Assembly: GCF_027622875.1 (NCBI RefSeq)
Contig: NZ_JAPZVP010000010.1
Coordinates: 124,001-188,000 of the forward strand
Direction of reading: 5' to 3'
Origin: Glycomyces luteolus
GTDB lineage: Bacteria; Actinomycetota; Actinomycetes; Mycobacteriales; Micromonosporaceae
DNA: 64,000 nucleotides
A program made the position numbers and the translations under genes. The notes under the pieces are model-generated. The model did not search any database. It was not told the DNA's origin and saw nothing but the letters and a program-made list of their open reading frames with translations. Shown here in pieces: positions 25,378 to 33,808 of this stretch; position 1 is the stretch's first letter; the number at the start of each line of letters is the position of its first letter.

Positions 25378-26631
25378 CTACACGTCGCACTCGCTCTCCT
25401 CGCCCGAATACGAGAACGTCACCGAGATCGTCTCCGACAGCGCCCGCGTCGACCCCGCCACAGGCGACTGCTCGATGACCTCGCAGTCCTCGTGCGACCA
25501 GTCGAAGACGGCCCGCGCCTCCCCCGACTGCTCCATGCCCTCGAAACCCGCCTCTTCCACGGCCCTCAGGGCGTCCGCCGTCGACAGGCCGACCAGGTTC
25601 GGCACCGAACCCGTCGGCGCGCTCTCGGTCGTCGGATCCTCCTCCGACGGCGCCTCGTCCTCCACCGGCGCCTCAGGACCCTGCTCGTCCTCATCCGGAG
25701 TCGGCGACTCCGACGGACTCGCGCTAGCCTCCTCGGCCGGGCTCTCGCTCGCCTCCGGCGAGGCGGACGCGGCGGGCGACGCGGTCGTCGCCGAAGCCGT
25801 GCCCCCAGTGGCGCTCACTTCGTCCTCAGTGGAGTCGCTGTCGCCGAGCTGGGACCCGAACGCGGCACCCGCGCCCACCACGACCAGCAACGCCGCGGCC
25901 AGCACGACCGCACGGCCCTGGCCCTTGCGGCGCGGCGCCGGCTCCTCCTCGTCGACCAGCGGCAGCTCCCGGGTCGCCACCGGCGCGGCCTCGGCGACGA
26001 GGACCTTCGCATGCGGCGCGGCCAGCACCGGTTCGACGCCGAACCGGCGGCGCAGCGTCGTCGCCGCCAGCGGCGTTCGGGACGCGCCGCCCGCCATCAG
26101 CAGGCCCGCGAGCTCCGCCGGATGGACCCCCGCCTCGACGAGCACCTCTTCCAGGACGTCGGCGGTCGTGTCGACCAATTCATGGACGCGGGTCTCGAAC
26201 TCCTCGCGCCGCAACGGCATCTTGATGTCCGCGGCAGTCACGTTGATGACCGTGAAGTCCCGCTCGGACAACTGCTCCCGCGCCTGGGTGATCTTCTCCA
26301 GCAGCAGGGCGCGAAGCTGCCGGTCGGCGGCCTCGGCGGGGTCGGCGATGCGGGACCAGAGGCGGACGCCGGCGTCGGGATGGCGGCCCGACAGGTACGC
26401 CAGCAGCAGGCCGTCGAACTCGGCGCCCCCGATCGGCTCGGTGCGCTCGGCGACGACCACGTGATGGTTATCGATGCGGCGGACGACGGCGGCGTGGAAC
26501 GAGGACCGGCCGAGCCGGTAGACCGCGAAGGCGGCACCGGAGGCGAGGGAGCCTCCGGTCGCACTGCTGAGACTTGCCGCGGCGGCCCCGGGGTCGATCC
26601 GGACCGATGCGGCCGGGGGGACGTTGTGCAT
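25378..26631 (-). CDS. Membrane protein: Hsp70 lobe II fused to a PASTA domain
   Basis: A 417-residue protein. Residues 10-215 align by eye with the second lobe of the DnaK ATPase domain: IGGAEFDGLLLAYL (DnaK LGGEDFDSRLINYL), LEKITQAREQLSERDFTVINV, REEFETRVHELVDTT and LLMAGGASRTPL. The first lobe is absent, and the DLGGGT phosphate motif reads YRLGRSSF (38-45), so ATP binding is doubtful. A transmembrane helix (about 241-259) follows, then a Ser/Pro/Glu linker and one PASTA domain (342-407, SVPNLVGLSTADALRAVEEAGF...VIEQSPVAGS). The PASTA part should face the cell wall. ATG at 26631 is preferred because TAGACT lies seven bases upstream. Function unknown. Confidence 0.82.
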   Translation of the reverse strand: MHNVPPAASVRIDPGAAAASLSSATGGSLASGAAFAVYRLGRSSFHAAVVRRIDNHHVVVAERTEPIGGAEFDGLLLAYLSGRHPDAGVRLWSRIADPAEAADRQLRALLLEKITQAREQLSERDFTVINVTAADIKMPLRREEFETRVHELVDTTADVLEEVLVEAGVHPAELAGLLMAGGASRTPLAATTLRRRFGVEPVLAAPHAKVLVAEAAPVATRELPLVDEEEPAPRRKGQGRAVVLAAALLVVVGAGAAFGSQLGDSDSTEDEVSATGGTASATTASPAASASPEASESPAEEASASPSESPTPDEDEQGPEAPVEDEAPSEEDPTTESAPTGSVPNLVGLSTADALRAVEEAGFEGMEQSGEARAVFDWSHEDCEVIEQSPVAGSTRALSETISVTFSYSGEESECDV

Positions 26632-26644
26632 AGAGCCGAGTCTA
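26631..26644 (-). promoter_or_regulatory. Leaderless -10 box of the Hsp70-PASTA gene
   Basis: TAGACT on the minus strand (26644-26639) lies seven bases before ATG at 26631. This supports the short reading and makes the missing first lobe real rather than a start-site error. Confidence 0.6.
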
Positions 26645-26714
26645 TGACTACGGATCAGACCGCTTTCCAACCGTCTTGTCTTGTTTTGATGCGCTTACAG
26701 AACGCAACTGAAAA

Positions 26715-26740
26715 CGGGGCCGGACTTTCGCCCGGCCCCG
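26715..26740 (-). terminator. Terminator of nrdJ
   Basis: CGGGGCCGG (26715-26723), loop ACTTTCGC, CCGGCCCCG (26732-26740); on the minus strand it is followed by TTTTCAGTTGC. It lies 20 bases past the nrdJ stop codon. Confidence 0.8.
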
Positions 26741-26759
26741 CTTCACACTCGCTTATCCG

Positions 26760-29700
26760 CTAACTGCAACCGCTGGTCGCACCGCAGCCTTCACATGCAT
26801 AACAGGAGCCTGCGGGGCGCATCTTCGTACCGCAGTTCATGCACAGCGGCGCATCCGCGCTGCGGGCCTGGGCCGAATTCAGGAGGTCCTTGCTCGACTG
26901 CTTCGTCTCGGTCTGGATTCGTTCCGTGACGGCCTCCTCGATCGGCGCCGACGTTCGCAGCGCGTCGAGATCGACCTCGTGGACCTTGGCAGGGTCCTCG
27001 CCGTTGACCTCGGCCGTGCGCTCGGCCGTCGTCAGGATGCCGAGCGCGGCGCGGTCCTCGTACGGCAGGTAGTCCAGCGCCAGGCGGCGGAAGATGTAGT
27101 CCACCAGCGAGGAGGCCATCCGGATGTCCGGGTCGTCGGTCATGCCCGCGGGCTCGAAGCGCATGTTGGTGAACTTCTCGACGTACTTCTCAAGCGGCAC
27201 ACCGTACTGCAGCGCGATCGAGATCGACACCGACAGCGCGTCCATGACGCCGGCGAGGGTCGAGCCCTGCTTCGACATCTTCAGGAAGACCTCGCCGAGG
27301 CCGTCGTCCGGGTAGGACGAGGAGGTCATGTAGCCCTCCGCGCCGCCGACGCTGAACGAGATCGTCTGCGAAGGACGCTTCTTCGGCAGCTTCCGGCGCA
27401 CCGGGCCGTGGACCGCGACCGTCTCGATCGCCTTCTCCACGGCCTCCTCGACCGCCTTCTCGACTTCCTTCTTCTTGGCGGACAAGGGCTGCCCGACCTT
27501 GCAGTTGTCGCGGTAGATCGCGAGGGCCTTGAGGCCGAGCTTCCAGCCCTGGTAGTAGACCTCTTCGACGTCCGCGACCGTGGCGGACTCGGGCAGGTTC
27601 ACGGTGTTGTGGTTGACGATCCCGTTGGCTACGAACGCATGCGGGCCGGGCACTGACAGGTCGAACACCTCGGCATCATCGCGGTCGTTGACCTCGGCCA
27701 CCGGCGCGAAGTGCAGATTGTCGTTGACCACCTGGCGCATCCACTCGGGCAGCTCGAGACCGGAGACGCTCGCGAGCCGCTCGAGAGTCTCCCGGCTGAC
27801 ATACTTCGTCCTGGCGTCCTTGAGGTGTCGGTACTCCTGCCTGACATCGGTTCCGGCACCGTTCCGACCCGGTTGCCCGAATGGAATGAGCTCGTACAAG
27901 GCAGCAGGAGCAACTCCTGGCACGACATCGGAAGCCGACTGCCCGAAGGAACGTCCGAGCAGTTCCAGCGACGACCGTTGCTTCGCTGGTTCCAGGAACG
28001 GGACCAGCGCCGCGAGTTCCTGAGCCTCGCGGCCGCAAGCGTAAACCTCGTCGTAGTAACGGTCGTATTCCTTGTTGTACTTGGAGATGCGGCTGTGGAC
28101 CACGTTGAGGTTCGTCAGTACTGCTTGGAGATCGTCCAGCAAGCCGTTGCTCGCCAGGCAGATCCCCCACTTCCCGGAAGCGGCGACCACATACGCGTCG
28201 AGCGCGAGACCCTGCAGGAACGCCAGGACCATATGCTTCGGCGAACGCAGCACCGCGTCGGGAATCCGCTTGTTCTCAGCGCGCCTTCCGGAACCGAGCC
28301 CGTCGAGGAACTCAACCGCGCTCTTCGAGGAGACCGTCACACCGGGGCACTTACCGGGTTGCCTGGTAATGCGCGCGTCCAAGCCGAACTGCTGTTTCCA
28401 GGCGGTCTTGACCGCTTCCAGCACCTCCGGAACGGAATTGGTGATGGTGACGCTGTAATTCGACATCGATGTGTGCCCCTCGGACGCATAGGCGCCCAGC
28501 AGGAAAGCAAGCTGTTCGTTCATCTCAGTCGGCAGGTGGACCCGCTCGTCCCGCCATTGGCCGACGACCGGATGCATCGATCGCAGGTCGAAGGGAACCG
28601 GTGACCACATGTCCGAACCGTATTGAGTGGCGACATAGTCGCCGACTTCGATCTCGCCCAGATGCTTCCAGGTGAGTCCGTCTGATCCGGCCGTCAGCAA
28701 CCGGTGCTGGTAGGTGCCGCGGATCTTGTGACCTGATCGCAGCACCACTTCTCGGGTCGGCCTGACACCGCCGTAGTAGAACGCGTCCGTCTTCTGGTCG
28801 CCGCCGAGTGAGGCGACGCGGATGTGCTCCGACCGGAACGTATCCTCCGGCTCATCGCGGTGCAGAGAGCCGATTCGTACGAGGCCGTCCTCAGAAGCAA
28901 CCAGCGTGTCGCCGACGACGCACTTACTGATCGCACCCGAGAGGAACGGCTGCACCGCGGCCATCATGTGCACGTGGCCCATCGGCGCGATGGACCGCTC
29001 GCCCATGGCGCAGTCGAACACCGAGTAGTGCTCTTCCCGCAGCGCGGGGGCGCCGACGACATGCCCGTGGTCGGCGATGTAGGCGACGATCGCCTCCCGG
29101 TCGGCCTCGTTGTAGCCCAGGCATTCGAGCGCGCGCGGCACCGTCTGGTTGACGATCTCCATGGAGCCGCCGCCGACGAGCTTCTTGTGCTTCACGAGTG
29201 CCAGGTCGGGCTCGATTCCCGTCGTGTCGCAGTCCATTGCGAAGGAAATCGTGCCAGTCGGAGCCAACAGGCTCGCCTGCGCGTTGCGCCAGCCGTTGAC
29301 CGCGCCGAGCTCGTTGCCGTGGCCCCATTCGGCCTTGGCGGCCTCGATGATCTGGGTGTCCACGTCGCCGAAGGTCTGCACGGTCTCGGCGGCCTCGGCG
29401 TGCTTGCGCATGACCCGCTGGTGCGGCTCGGCATTGATCGCGTAACCGGCGTACGGACCGACGACGCCCGCGATCTCCGCGGAGCGGCGGTACGAGACGG
29501 CGGTCATCAAAGCGGTGATCGACGCGGCCAGCGCGCGGCCCTCGTCGGAGTCGTAGGCGTGGCCCGAGGCCATCAGCAAGGCGCCCAGGTTCGAGTAGCC
29601 GATGCCGAGCTGTCGGAAGTCGCGGGTGTTGCGGCCGATGGCCTCGGTCGGGAAGTCCGCGAAGGAGATCGAGATCTCCATCGCGGTGAAGACGGTCTCG

Positions 29701-32111
29701 ACGGCCTTAGTGAACATCTCGACGTCGAACGAACCGTCGTCGCCGAGGAACTTCATCAGGTTGAGGCTCGCGAGGTTGCACGAGGAGTCGTCGATGCTCA
29801 TGTACTCCGAGCAGTTCGCGACGACGACGCCGTTCACGATGTACGAGTGGTTGCGCGGCTCGGTGAGGTTGAACGTGGTCTCGAAGCCGACGCTCTCGCG
29901 GCTGACCAGGCGGACGGCCCGGTCGGTTTCGTACCGGGTCTCGAAGTCGAGCAGCGAAGCGAGCTTGGCGCGCTTGCCTTCAAGGCCGAAGCTGATCAGC
30001 GCGGCGAACTCGACCATCGACGGGCCGGAGATCCGCAGGTCGAAGAACGGGCCTTCGGAGGCGTACTCGACCTCGGTGCCGTCCTTCTTCGCGTACTGGA
30101 AATTCGCGTCCTTGGTCTCCGTGCGGTAGATCCGGGCGCTGATGCCGAGCGATCCCAGCGTCTCCTGGACGCCGAGGAGCAGTTCCTCGGACTTGCTGCC
30201 GAGCCCTACATAGCGGGTCCCGTTCGGTAGCTCGACGACGCAGCCGTCGGCGTCGAAGAGGCCCTGCAGGAACGCGGTGAGCGTCTCCTCATCGGCTTCC
30301 AGCATCGACGCCGGGAAGACCTTCTCGGCCGCGCGACCGCTGGAGAGCCCGAGCGCCTTGAAGAACTCGCTCATGCCGGCCCGCTTCGACCGCAGCTGCT
30401 GCGTGCCGTTCGGCTGGACGCTGGGCTTGCTCACGTGCCCGGTCAGGCGCTCGAGGAGGCGCTGGTGGCGGGGCAGCAGCTCGCGCTGCTCGGCCTCAGT
30501 GCCGTAGACCGTGACGACGCCCTCGTCGGTGACGCAGCCGTCGCCGACGAGCCAGCCGGTGAAGTGCGCCAGGTCGGCTTCGTCGTCCCACTTGCGCGGC
30601 AGGTGAAGAGCGGAGCCGGCCCGCTCGGCGACGGCGGCGGCCGCTTGCGGCAGCTGCGTGGTCGCGGCCGAGCGCGGCGCGTACTGGTTCGAGCGGACCA
30701 CCTGGTCCTCGGGCTGCAGCTGCTCGGCGTGGACCCAGCCGCGGTTCCGCGTCCAGACCCGGTGGTTCGGGGTGCAGCGCAGGCGCGAGCCGTCCGAGAA
30801 GCGGAGCTCGACGATCTCGTTGGTGCCGGTGACCATGTACCGCACCGGGTTCGTGGCCACGACCCGGTCGGCGGCGTCCTTCTCGGCGGTGACGTCGTTG
30901 GTGAAGACGGCGAAGGTCTCGCCCTCGGCGGAGCGGCGCACGAGGTCGCCGATCGCGATGAGGCCCTTGTCGGTCACGACGCGCTGGTCGGCCGGGAAGC
31001 ACGGGTTCGAGGTGCGGATGCGGTCCGTGTTCGGGTTCGTGTGCCAGTCGTTGATGGTGTCGTCGTACTGGATGCCGGGGTCGGCGCATTCCCAGGCGGC
31101 CTCGGCGAGTTTCCGGAAGATCTTCCGGGCGTCCTTGCGGGCGATCTCCCTGCCGTCGAGGCGCCCGGTCACGGCGAAGTCGCCGCCGGTCTCGAAGGCC
31201 TTCATGAACTCGTCGGAGACGCGCACCGAGTTGTTGGCGTTCTGGTACTGGACGGAGACGATGTCCTTGCCGCCGAGGTCGACGTCGAAGCCGGCGTCGC
31301 GCAGGGCGCGGATCTTGTCCTCTTCGCGGGCCTTCGTCTCGATGAACTCCTCGATGTCGGGGTGGTCGACGTCGAGGATGACCATCTTCGCGGCGCGGCG
31401 GGTCGCGCCGCCGGACTTGATGGTGCCGGCCGAGGCGTCGGCGCCGCGCATGAAGCTCACGGGGCCGGAGGCATTGCCGCCGCTGGAGAGCAGTTCGGAG
31501 GAGGCGCGGATCTTGGAGAGGTTCACTCCGGCGCCGGAGCCGCCCTTGAAGATCAGGCCTTCCTCGCGGTACCAGTTGAGGATCGAGTCCATGGTGTCGT
31601 CGACGCTCAGCAAGAAGCACGCAGAGACCTGCTGCGGCGCAGCCGTTCCCACGTTGAACCAGACCGGGGAGTTGAAGCTGAAGTACTGGTGGAGGAGGAG
31701 CCAGGTGAGCTCGTCGGCGAAGATCTGGGCGTCTTCGGCGGTGGCGAAGTAGCCGTTCTTCTCTCCGGCGGCGTGGTAGGCCTGCACGACGCGGTCGATG
31801 ACCTGCTTGAGGCTGCTCTCGCGCTGCGGGGTGCCGAGGGCGCCGCGGAAATACTTCGAGGTGACGATCTGGGTGGCGTTGATGCTCCAGAACCCGGGGA
31901 ACTCGACGCCGCGCTGCTCGAAGTTGATCGAGCCGTCGCGCCAGTTGGTCATGACGACGTCGCGGGACTCCCACTTGACCTCGTCATACGGGTGCACTCC
32001 CGGTGTGGTGAAGACGCGCTCGACCTTGAGTCCCCCGCCGGGAGCCTTGGCGGCGGTCTGCTTCGCGGTGGTCCTGGTCGCGCCTTCGGCGCCCTTCGTG
32101 CTCTTCGGCAT
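26760..32111 (-). CDS. nrdJ: Class II (B12-dependent) ribonucleotide reductase with two inteins
   Basis: Reduces ribonucleotides to deoxyribonucleotides using adenosylcobalamin, without oxygen. The translated product is 1783 residues; after removal of two inteins the enzyme is about 948 residues, the normal length. ATG at 32111 (MPKSTKGAEG) follows GAGGAA. Active-site residues: Cys165 (VSACFLLS), the thiyl-radical Cys in NP-CSE, followed 11 residues later by the redox partner in SSCNLASLN, matching C134/C322/C333 of the Thermotoga enzyme. LLAPTGTISFAMDCDTTGIEP and SGAISK-TVNLPESA are conserved loops. The C-terminus (CMNCGTKMRP...CYACEGCG) is a zinc-binding tail that re-reduces the enzyme. Lies 65 bases after nrdR on the same strand. 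Confidence 0.97.
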   Translation of the reverse strand: MPKSTKGAEGATRTTAKQTAAKAPGGGLKVERVFTTPGVHPYDEVKWESRDVVMTNWRDGSINFEQRGVEFPGFWSINATQIVTSKYFRGALGTPQRESSLKQVIDRVVQAYHAAGEKNGYFATAEDAQIFADELTWLLLHQYFSFNSPVWFNVGTAAPQQVSACFLLSVDDTMDSILNWYREEGLIFKGGSGAGVNLSKIRASSELLSSGGNASGPVSFMRGADASAGTIKSGGATRRAAKMVILDVDHPDIEEFIETKAREEDKIRALRDAGFDVDLGGKDIVSVQYQNANNSVRVSDEFMKAFETGGDFAVTGRLDGREIARKDARKIFRKLAEAAWECADPGIQYDDTINDWHTNPNTDRIRTSNPCFPADQRVVTDKGLIAIGDLVRRSAEGETFAVFTNDVTAEKDAADRVVATNPVRYMVTGTNEIVELRFSDGSRLRCTPNHRVWTRNRGWVHAEQLQPEDQVVRSNQYAPRSAATTQLPQAAAAVAERAGSALHLPRKWDDEADLAHFTGWLVGDGCVTDEGVVTVYGTEAEQRELLPRHQRLLERLTGHVSKPSVQPNGTQQLRSKRAGMSEFFKALGLSSGRAAEKVFPASMLEADEETLTAFLQGLFDADGCVVELPNGTRYVGLGSKSEELLLGVQETLGSLGISARIYRTETKDANFQYAKKDGTEVEYASEGPFFDLRISGPSMVEFAALISFGLEGKRAKLASLLDFETRYETDRAVRLVSRESVGFETTFNLTEPRNHSYIVNGVVVANCSEYMSIDDSSCNLASLNLMKFLGDDGSFDVEMFTKAVETVFTAMEISISFADFPTEAIGRNTRDFRQLGIGYSNLGALLMASGHAYDSDEGRALAASITALMTAVSYRRSAEIAGVVGPYAGYAINAEPHQRVMRKHAEAAETVQTFGDVDTQIIEAAKAEWGHGNELGAVNGWRNAQASLLAPTGTISFAMDCDTTGIEPDLALVKHKKLVGGGSMEIVNQTVPRALECLGYNEADREAIVAYIADHGHVVGAPALREEHYSVFDCAMGERSIAPMGHVHMMAAVQPFLSGAISKCVVGDTLVASEDGLVRIGSLHRDEPEDTFRSEHIRVASLGGDQKTDAFYYGGVRPTREVVLRSGHKIRGTYQHRLLTAGSDGLTWKHLGEIEVGDYVATQYGSDMWSPVPFDLRSMHPVVGQWRDERVHLPTEMNEQLAFLLGAYASEGHTSMSNYSVTITNSVPEVLEAVKTAWKQQFGLDARITRQPGKCPGVTVSSKSAVEFLDGLGSGRRAENKRIPDAVLRSPKHMVLAFLQGLALDAYVVAASGKWGICLASNGLLDDLQAVLTNLNVVHSRISKYNKEYDRYYDEVYACGREAQELAALVPFLEPAKQRSSLELLGRSFGQSASDVVPGVAPAALYELIPFGQPGRNGAGTDVRQEYRHLKDARTKYVSRETLERLASVSGLELPEWMRQVVNDNLHFAPVAEVNDRDDAEVFDLSVPGPHAFVANGIVNHNTVNLPESATVADVEEVYYQGWKLGLKALAIYRDNCKVGQPLSAKKKEVEKAVEEAVEKAIETVAVHGPVRRKLPKKRPSQTISFSVGGAEGYMTSSSYPDDGLGEVFLKMSKQGSTLAGVMDALSVSISIALQYGVPLEKYVEKFTNMRFEPAGMTDDPDIRMASSLVDYIFRRLALDYLPYEDRAALGILTTAERTAEVNGEDPAKVHEVDLDALRTSAPIEEAVTERIQTETKQSSKDLLNSAQARSADAPLCMNCGTKMRPAGSCYACEGCGATSGCS
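27606..28922 (-). other. Intein 2 of NrdJ (439 aa), degenerate endonuclease
   Basis: In-frame residues 1064-1502 of the NrdJ precursor. Splicing blocks are intact: Cys1 (CVVGDTLVASEDGLVRIG), block B with GTYQHRLLT, and C-terminal VANGIVNHN with the standard His-Asn, followed by extein Thr. The insertion point is SGAISK^TVNLPES, a conserved loop. Block C (LLGAYASEGH) and block E (LQGLALDAYVV) lack the usual LAGLIDADG acidic pattern, so the homing endonuclease is probably inactive. By eye its codon use is less GC-biased than the flanking exteins, as expected for acquired DNA. Confidence 0.93.
29814..31001 (-). other. Intein 1 of NrdJ (396 aa), LAGLIDADG type
   Basis: In-frame residues 371-766 of the precursor. 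It begins CFPADQRVVTDKGLIAIGDL, has block B CTPNHRVW, and LAGLIDADG-type blocks C (TGWLVGDGCV) and E (LQGLFDADGCV), both with the acidic residue, so the homing endonuclease may be active. It ends YIVNGVVVAN with Ala instead of the usual penultimate His. The next residue is the Cys of NP^CSE, the catalytic radical cysteine of the reductase. The enzyme cannot work until this intein has spliced. Confidence 0.93.
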
Positions 32112-32176
32112 GTTCCTCGCCCCTGTCTGCTCATGCCTGGTCATGGGAATCGGATGCGTGCTGGTTGCTCGGGGGA

Positions 32177-32641
32177 TCAGCCGCTGTGGCGGGCGGCGTG
32201 CTCGTCGCGGAGCTGCGCGATGGCGGCCTCGAAGTCCTCGAGGGATTCGAAGTCCTGGTAGACGCTGGCGAACCGCAGGTAGGCGACCTCGTCGAGCTGC
32301 CGCAGCGGCTTGAGGATCGCCAGGCCCACTTCGTGGGCGGGGACCTCTGCCACGCCCTTGGAGCGGATCTCGTCTTCGACGGCCTGGGCCAGTTTCGCCA
32401 CGTCGTCGGCGTCGACCGGGCGGCCCTGGCAGGCCTTGAGGACGCCGGAGGCGACCTTCCCGCGACTGAAGGGTTCGGTCGCACCGCTGCGTTTGACGAC
32501 TGCGAGGATGGACTCCTCGACGGTGGTGAAGCGTTTCTCGCACTGCTGGCATACCCGGCGGCGGCGGATGATCTTCCCGTCCTCGGCCTCGCGGGAATCG
32601 ACTACGCGGCTGTCGGGATGGCGACAGTACGGGCAACGCAT
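32177..32641 (-). CDS. nrdR: Transcriptional repressor NrdR
   Basis: A 154-residue zinc-ATP-cone repressor of ribonucleotide reductase genes. The N-terminal zinc ribbon is [18 protein letters not shown]...[15 protein letters not shown] (four cysteines) and the ATP cone covers residues 48-140 ([26 protein letters not shown]...). It senses the dATP/ATP ratio and binds paired NrdR boxes. ATG at 32641 begins at the zinc ribbon; longer frames add unrelated sequence. Directly upstream of nrdJ on the same strand, and a near-perfect NrdR-type palindrome lies 168 bases before the start. Confidence 0.97.
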   Translation of the reverse strand: MRCPYCRHPDSRVVDSREAEDGKIIRRRRVCQQCEKRFTTVEESILAVVKRSGATEPFSRGKVASGVLKACQGRPVDADDVAKLAQAVEDEIRSKGVAEVPAHEVGLAILKPLRQLDEVAYLRFASVYQDFESLEDFEAAIAQLRDEHAARHSG

Positions 32642-32808
32642 CGATAGTCTCCTTACGTAAGCCATCGTCTCGCAGAGGTCCGACATGGTCTGCAATGCCG
32701 TGAGGGGTTCCATCGCGTGATGGCGGTGCGTGGTGAGGGACAGTCTGCCCCTCTCCGCTCCAGCAGGTGCGGAAACCCCAACACCTAGTGAGAGACGATA
32801 CAACAAAC

Positions 32809-32822
32809 CACAAGATCTTGTG
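32809..32822. promoter_or_regulatory. NrdR-box-like palindrome upstream of nrdR-nrdJ
   Basis: CACAAGATCTTGTG is a perfect 14-base palindrome and fits the core of the NrdR box (ACACwAtATmTwGTGT type). A weaker element, ACACCTAGTG (32781-32790), is centred 29 bases away; NrdR boxes occur in pairs about 31 bases apart. It probably controls nrdR-nrdJ. The 410-base gap 32642-33052 also holds the palindrome at 32904 and the lexA promoter, and no gene. Confidence 0.7.
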
Positions 32823-32903
32823 TTAAGGATAGCGCAGAACGCGATGCCGACCAGAGCGGAGTTCGGGGGCGGGCTCCAGTGAACCGGCGGTCGGCGCAGT
32901 ATC

Positions 32904-32923
32904 GTTCACCCGTACGGGTGAAC
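32904..32923. promoter_or_regulatory. 20-base perfect palindrome between nrdR and lexA
   Basis: GTTCACCCGTACGGGTGAAC is its own reverse complement. It lies between the divergent nrdR and lexA promoters and shares its core arms (CACCCG..CGGGTG) with a site at 8120-8133. Could be an operator for a dimeric regulator; the binder is not known. Confidence 0.65.
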
Positions 32924-32966
32924 CTAGGCCAAAACACATTCCGAGCAGCGCGGCGACACGCCGGTG

Positions 32967-33007
32967 TCGCACGAATGTTTGACTTGACACCGCACCTGAG
33001 TTACATT
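32967..33007 (+). promoter_or_regulatory. lexA promoter with SOS box
   Basis: -35 TTGACT (32979-32984), 17-base spacer, -10 TACATT (33002-33007). TCGCACGAATGTTTGA (32967-32982) matches 10 of 12 fixed positions of the actinobacterial LexA box TCGAAC-N4-GTTCGA and overlaps the -35 box, so LexA represses its own gene. Confidence 0.7.
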
Positions 33008-33052
33008 GTCGGAATCAGACATACCGTCCCATTTGTCTAACGGGAGCCTTCT

Positions 33053-33709
33053 GTGGCTAGCGAGACCACAACAGCCCGACCGAAAACGCGCAAGCTCACG
33101 CGTCGGCAGCAGCAAGTCCTCGAGTACATCGAGGAGTTCATCAACAACAAGGGGTACCCGCCCAGCGTCCGGGAGATCGGCGCCGAAGTCGGGCTCGCCT
33201 CGGCCTCGTCCGTCGCGTACCAGATGAAGCAGCTCGAGCGGAAGGGCTACCTCAACCGCCTGGCCGGGCGGCCGCGCGCGGTCGGGGTCCGCCAGTCCAC
33301 CCCGGGCGGCGTGCAGACCTGCTCGCAGCACCCTCGGCCGCGGTACGTGCCGATGGTCGGCGAGATCGCCGCCGGGCAGCCGATCCTGGCCGAGGAGCGC
33401 GACTACGACGTCATGCCCCTGCCGGCCGAGTTCGTCGGCGAAGGCGTGCACTTCCTCCTGCGCGTCAAGGGCGATTCGATGGTCGAAGCGGCCATCACCG
33501 ACGGCGACTGGGTCGTGGTGCGCCAGCAGCCCGACGCCCTGAACGGCGAGATCGTGGCCGCCATGATCGACGGCGAGGCCACGGTGAAGACCTGGAAGCG
33601 CAAGAACGGCAAGCCGTGGCTGCTCCCGGCCAACTCCCTGTACGACCCGATCGACGCCTCGGAGGCCGAGATCCTCGGGCGCGTCGTCGCCGTCCTCCGG
33701 AAGATCTAG
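33053..33709 (+). CDS. lexA: SOS-response repressor LexA
   Basis: A 218-residue repressor and self-cleaving protease. The winged helix domain is TRRQQQVLEYIEEFINNKGYPPSVREIGAEVGLASASSVAYQMKQLERKGYL. The cleavage region is VGEIAAGQPIL (Ala-Gly bond). The catalytic dyad is Ser in VKGDSMVEAAI and Lys in EATVKTWKRKNG. GTG at 33053 follows GGGAG. It controls DNA-damage genes; its own SOS box is visible upstream. Converges on the membrane protein gene ending at 33809. Confidence 0.98.
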   Translation: MASETTTARPKTRKLTRRQQQVLEYIEEFINNKGYPPSVREIGAEVGLASASSVAYQMKQLERKGYLNRLAGRPRAVGVRQSTPGGVQTCSQHPRPRYVPMVGEIAAGQPILAEERDYDVMPLPAEFVGEGVHFLLRVKGDSMVEAAITDGDWVVVRQQPDALNGEIVAAMIDGEATVKTWKRKNGKPWLLPANSLYDPIDASEAEILGRVVAVLRKI

Positions 33710-33752
33710 CAAGACTCGCGGCCCGCGGCCGCGGTGCTCACCGCTGCGCTCG

Positions 33753-33777
33753 GGAGCAGTGCGACAAGCGCTGCTCC
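33753..33777. terminator. Hairpin between convergent lexA and membrane protein genes
   Basis: GGAGCAGTGC (33753-33762), loop GACAA, GCGCTGCTCC (33768-33777): ten pairs with one G-T type mismatch. No U-run. Confidence 0.6.
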
Positions 33778-33808
33778 GGGCGCCGCAGCGTCTCAGGGCC
33801 AGAGCCCT

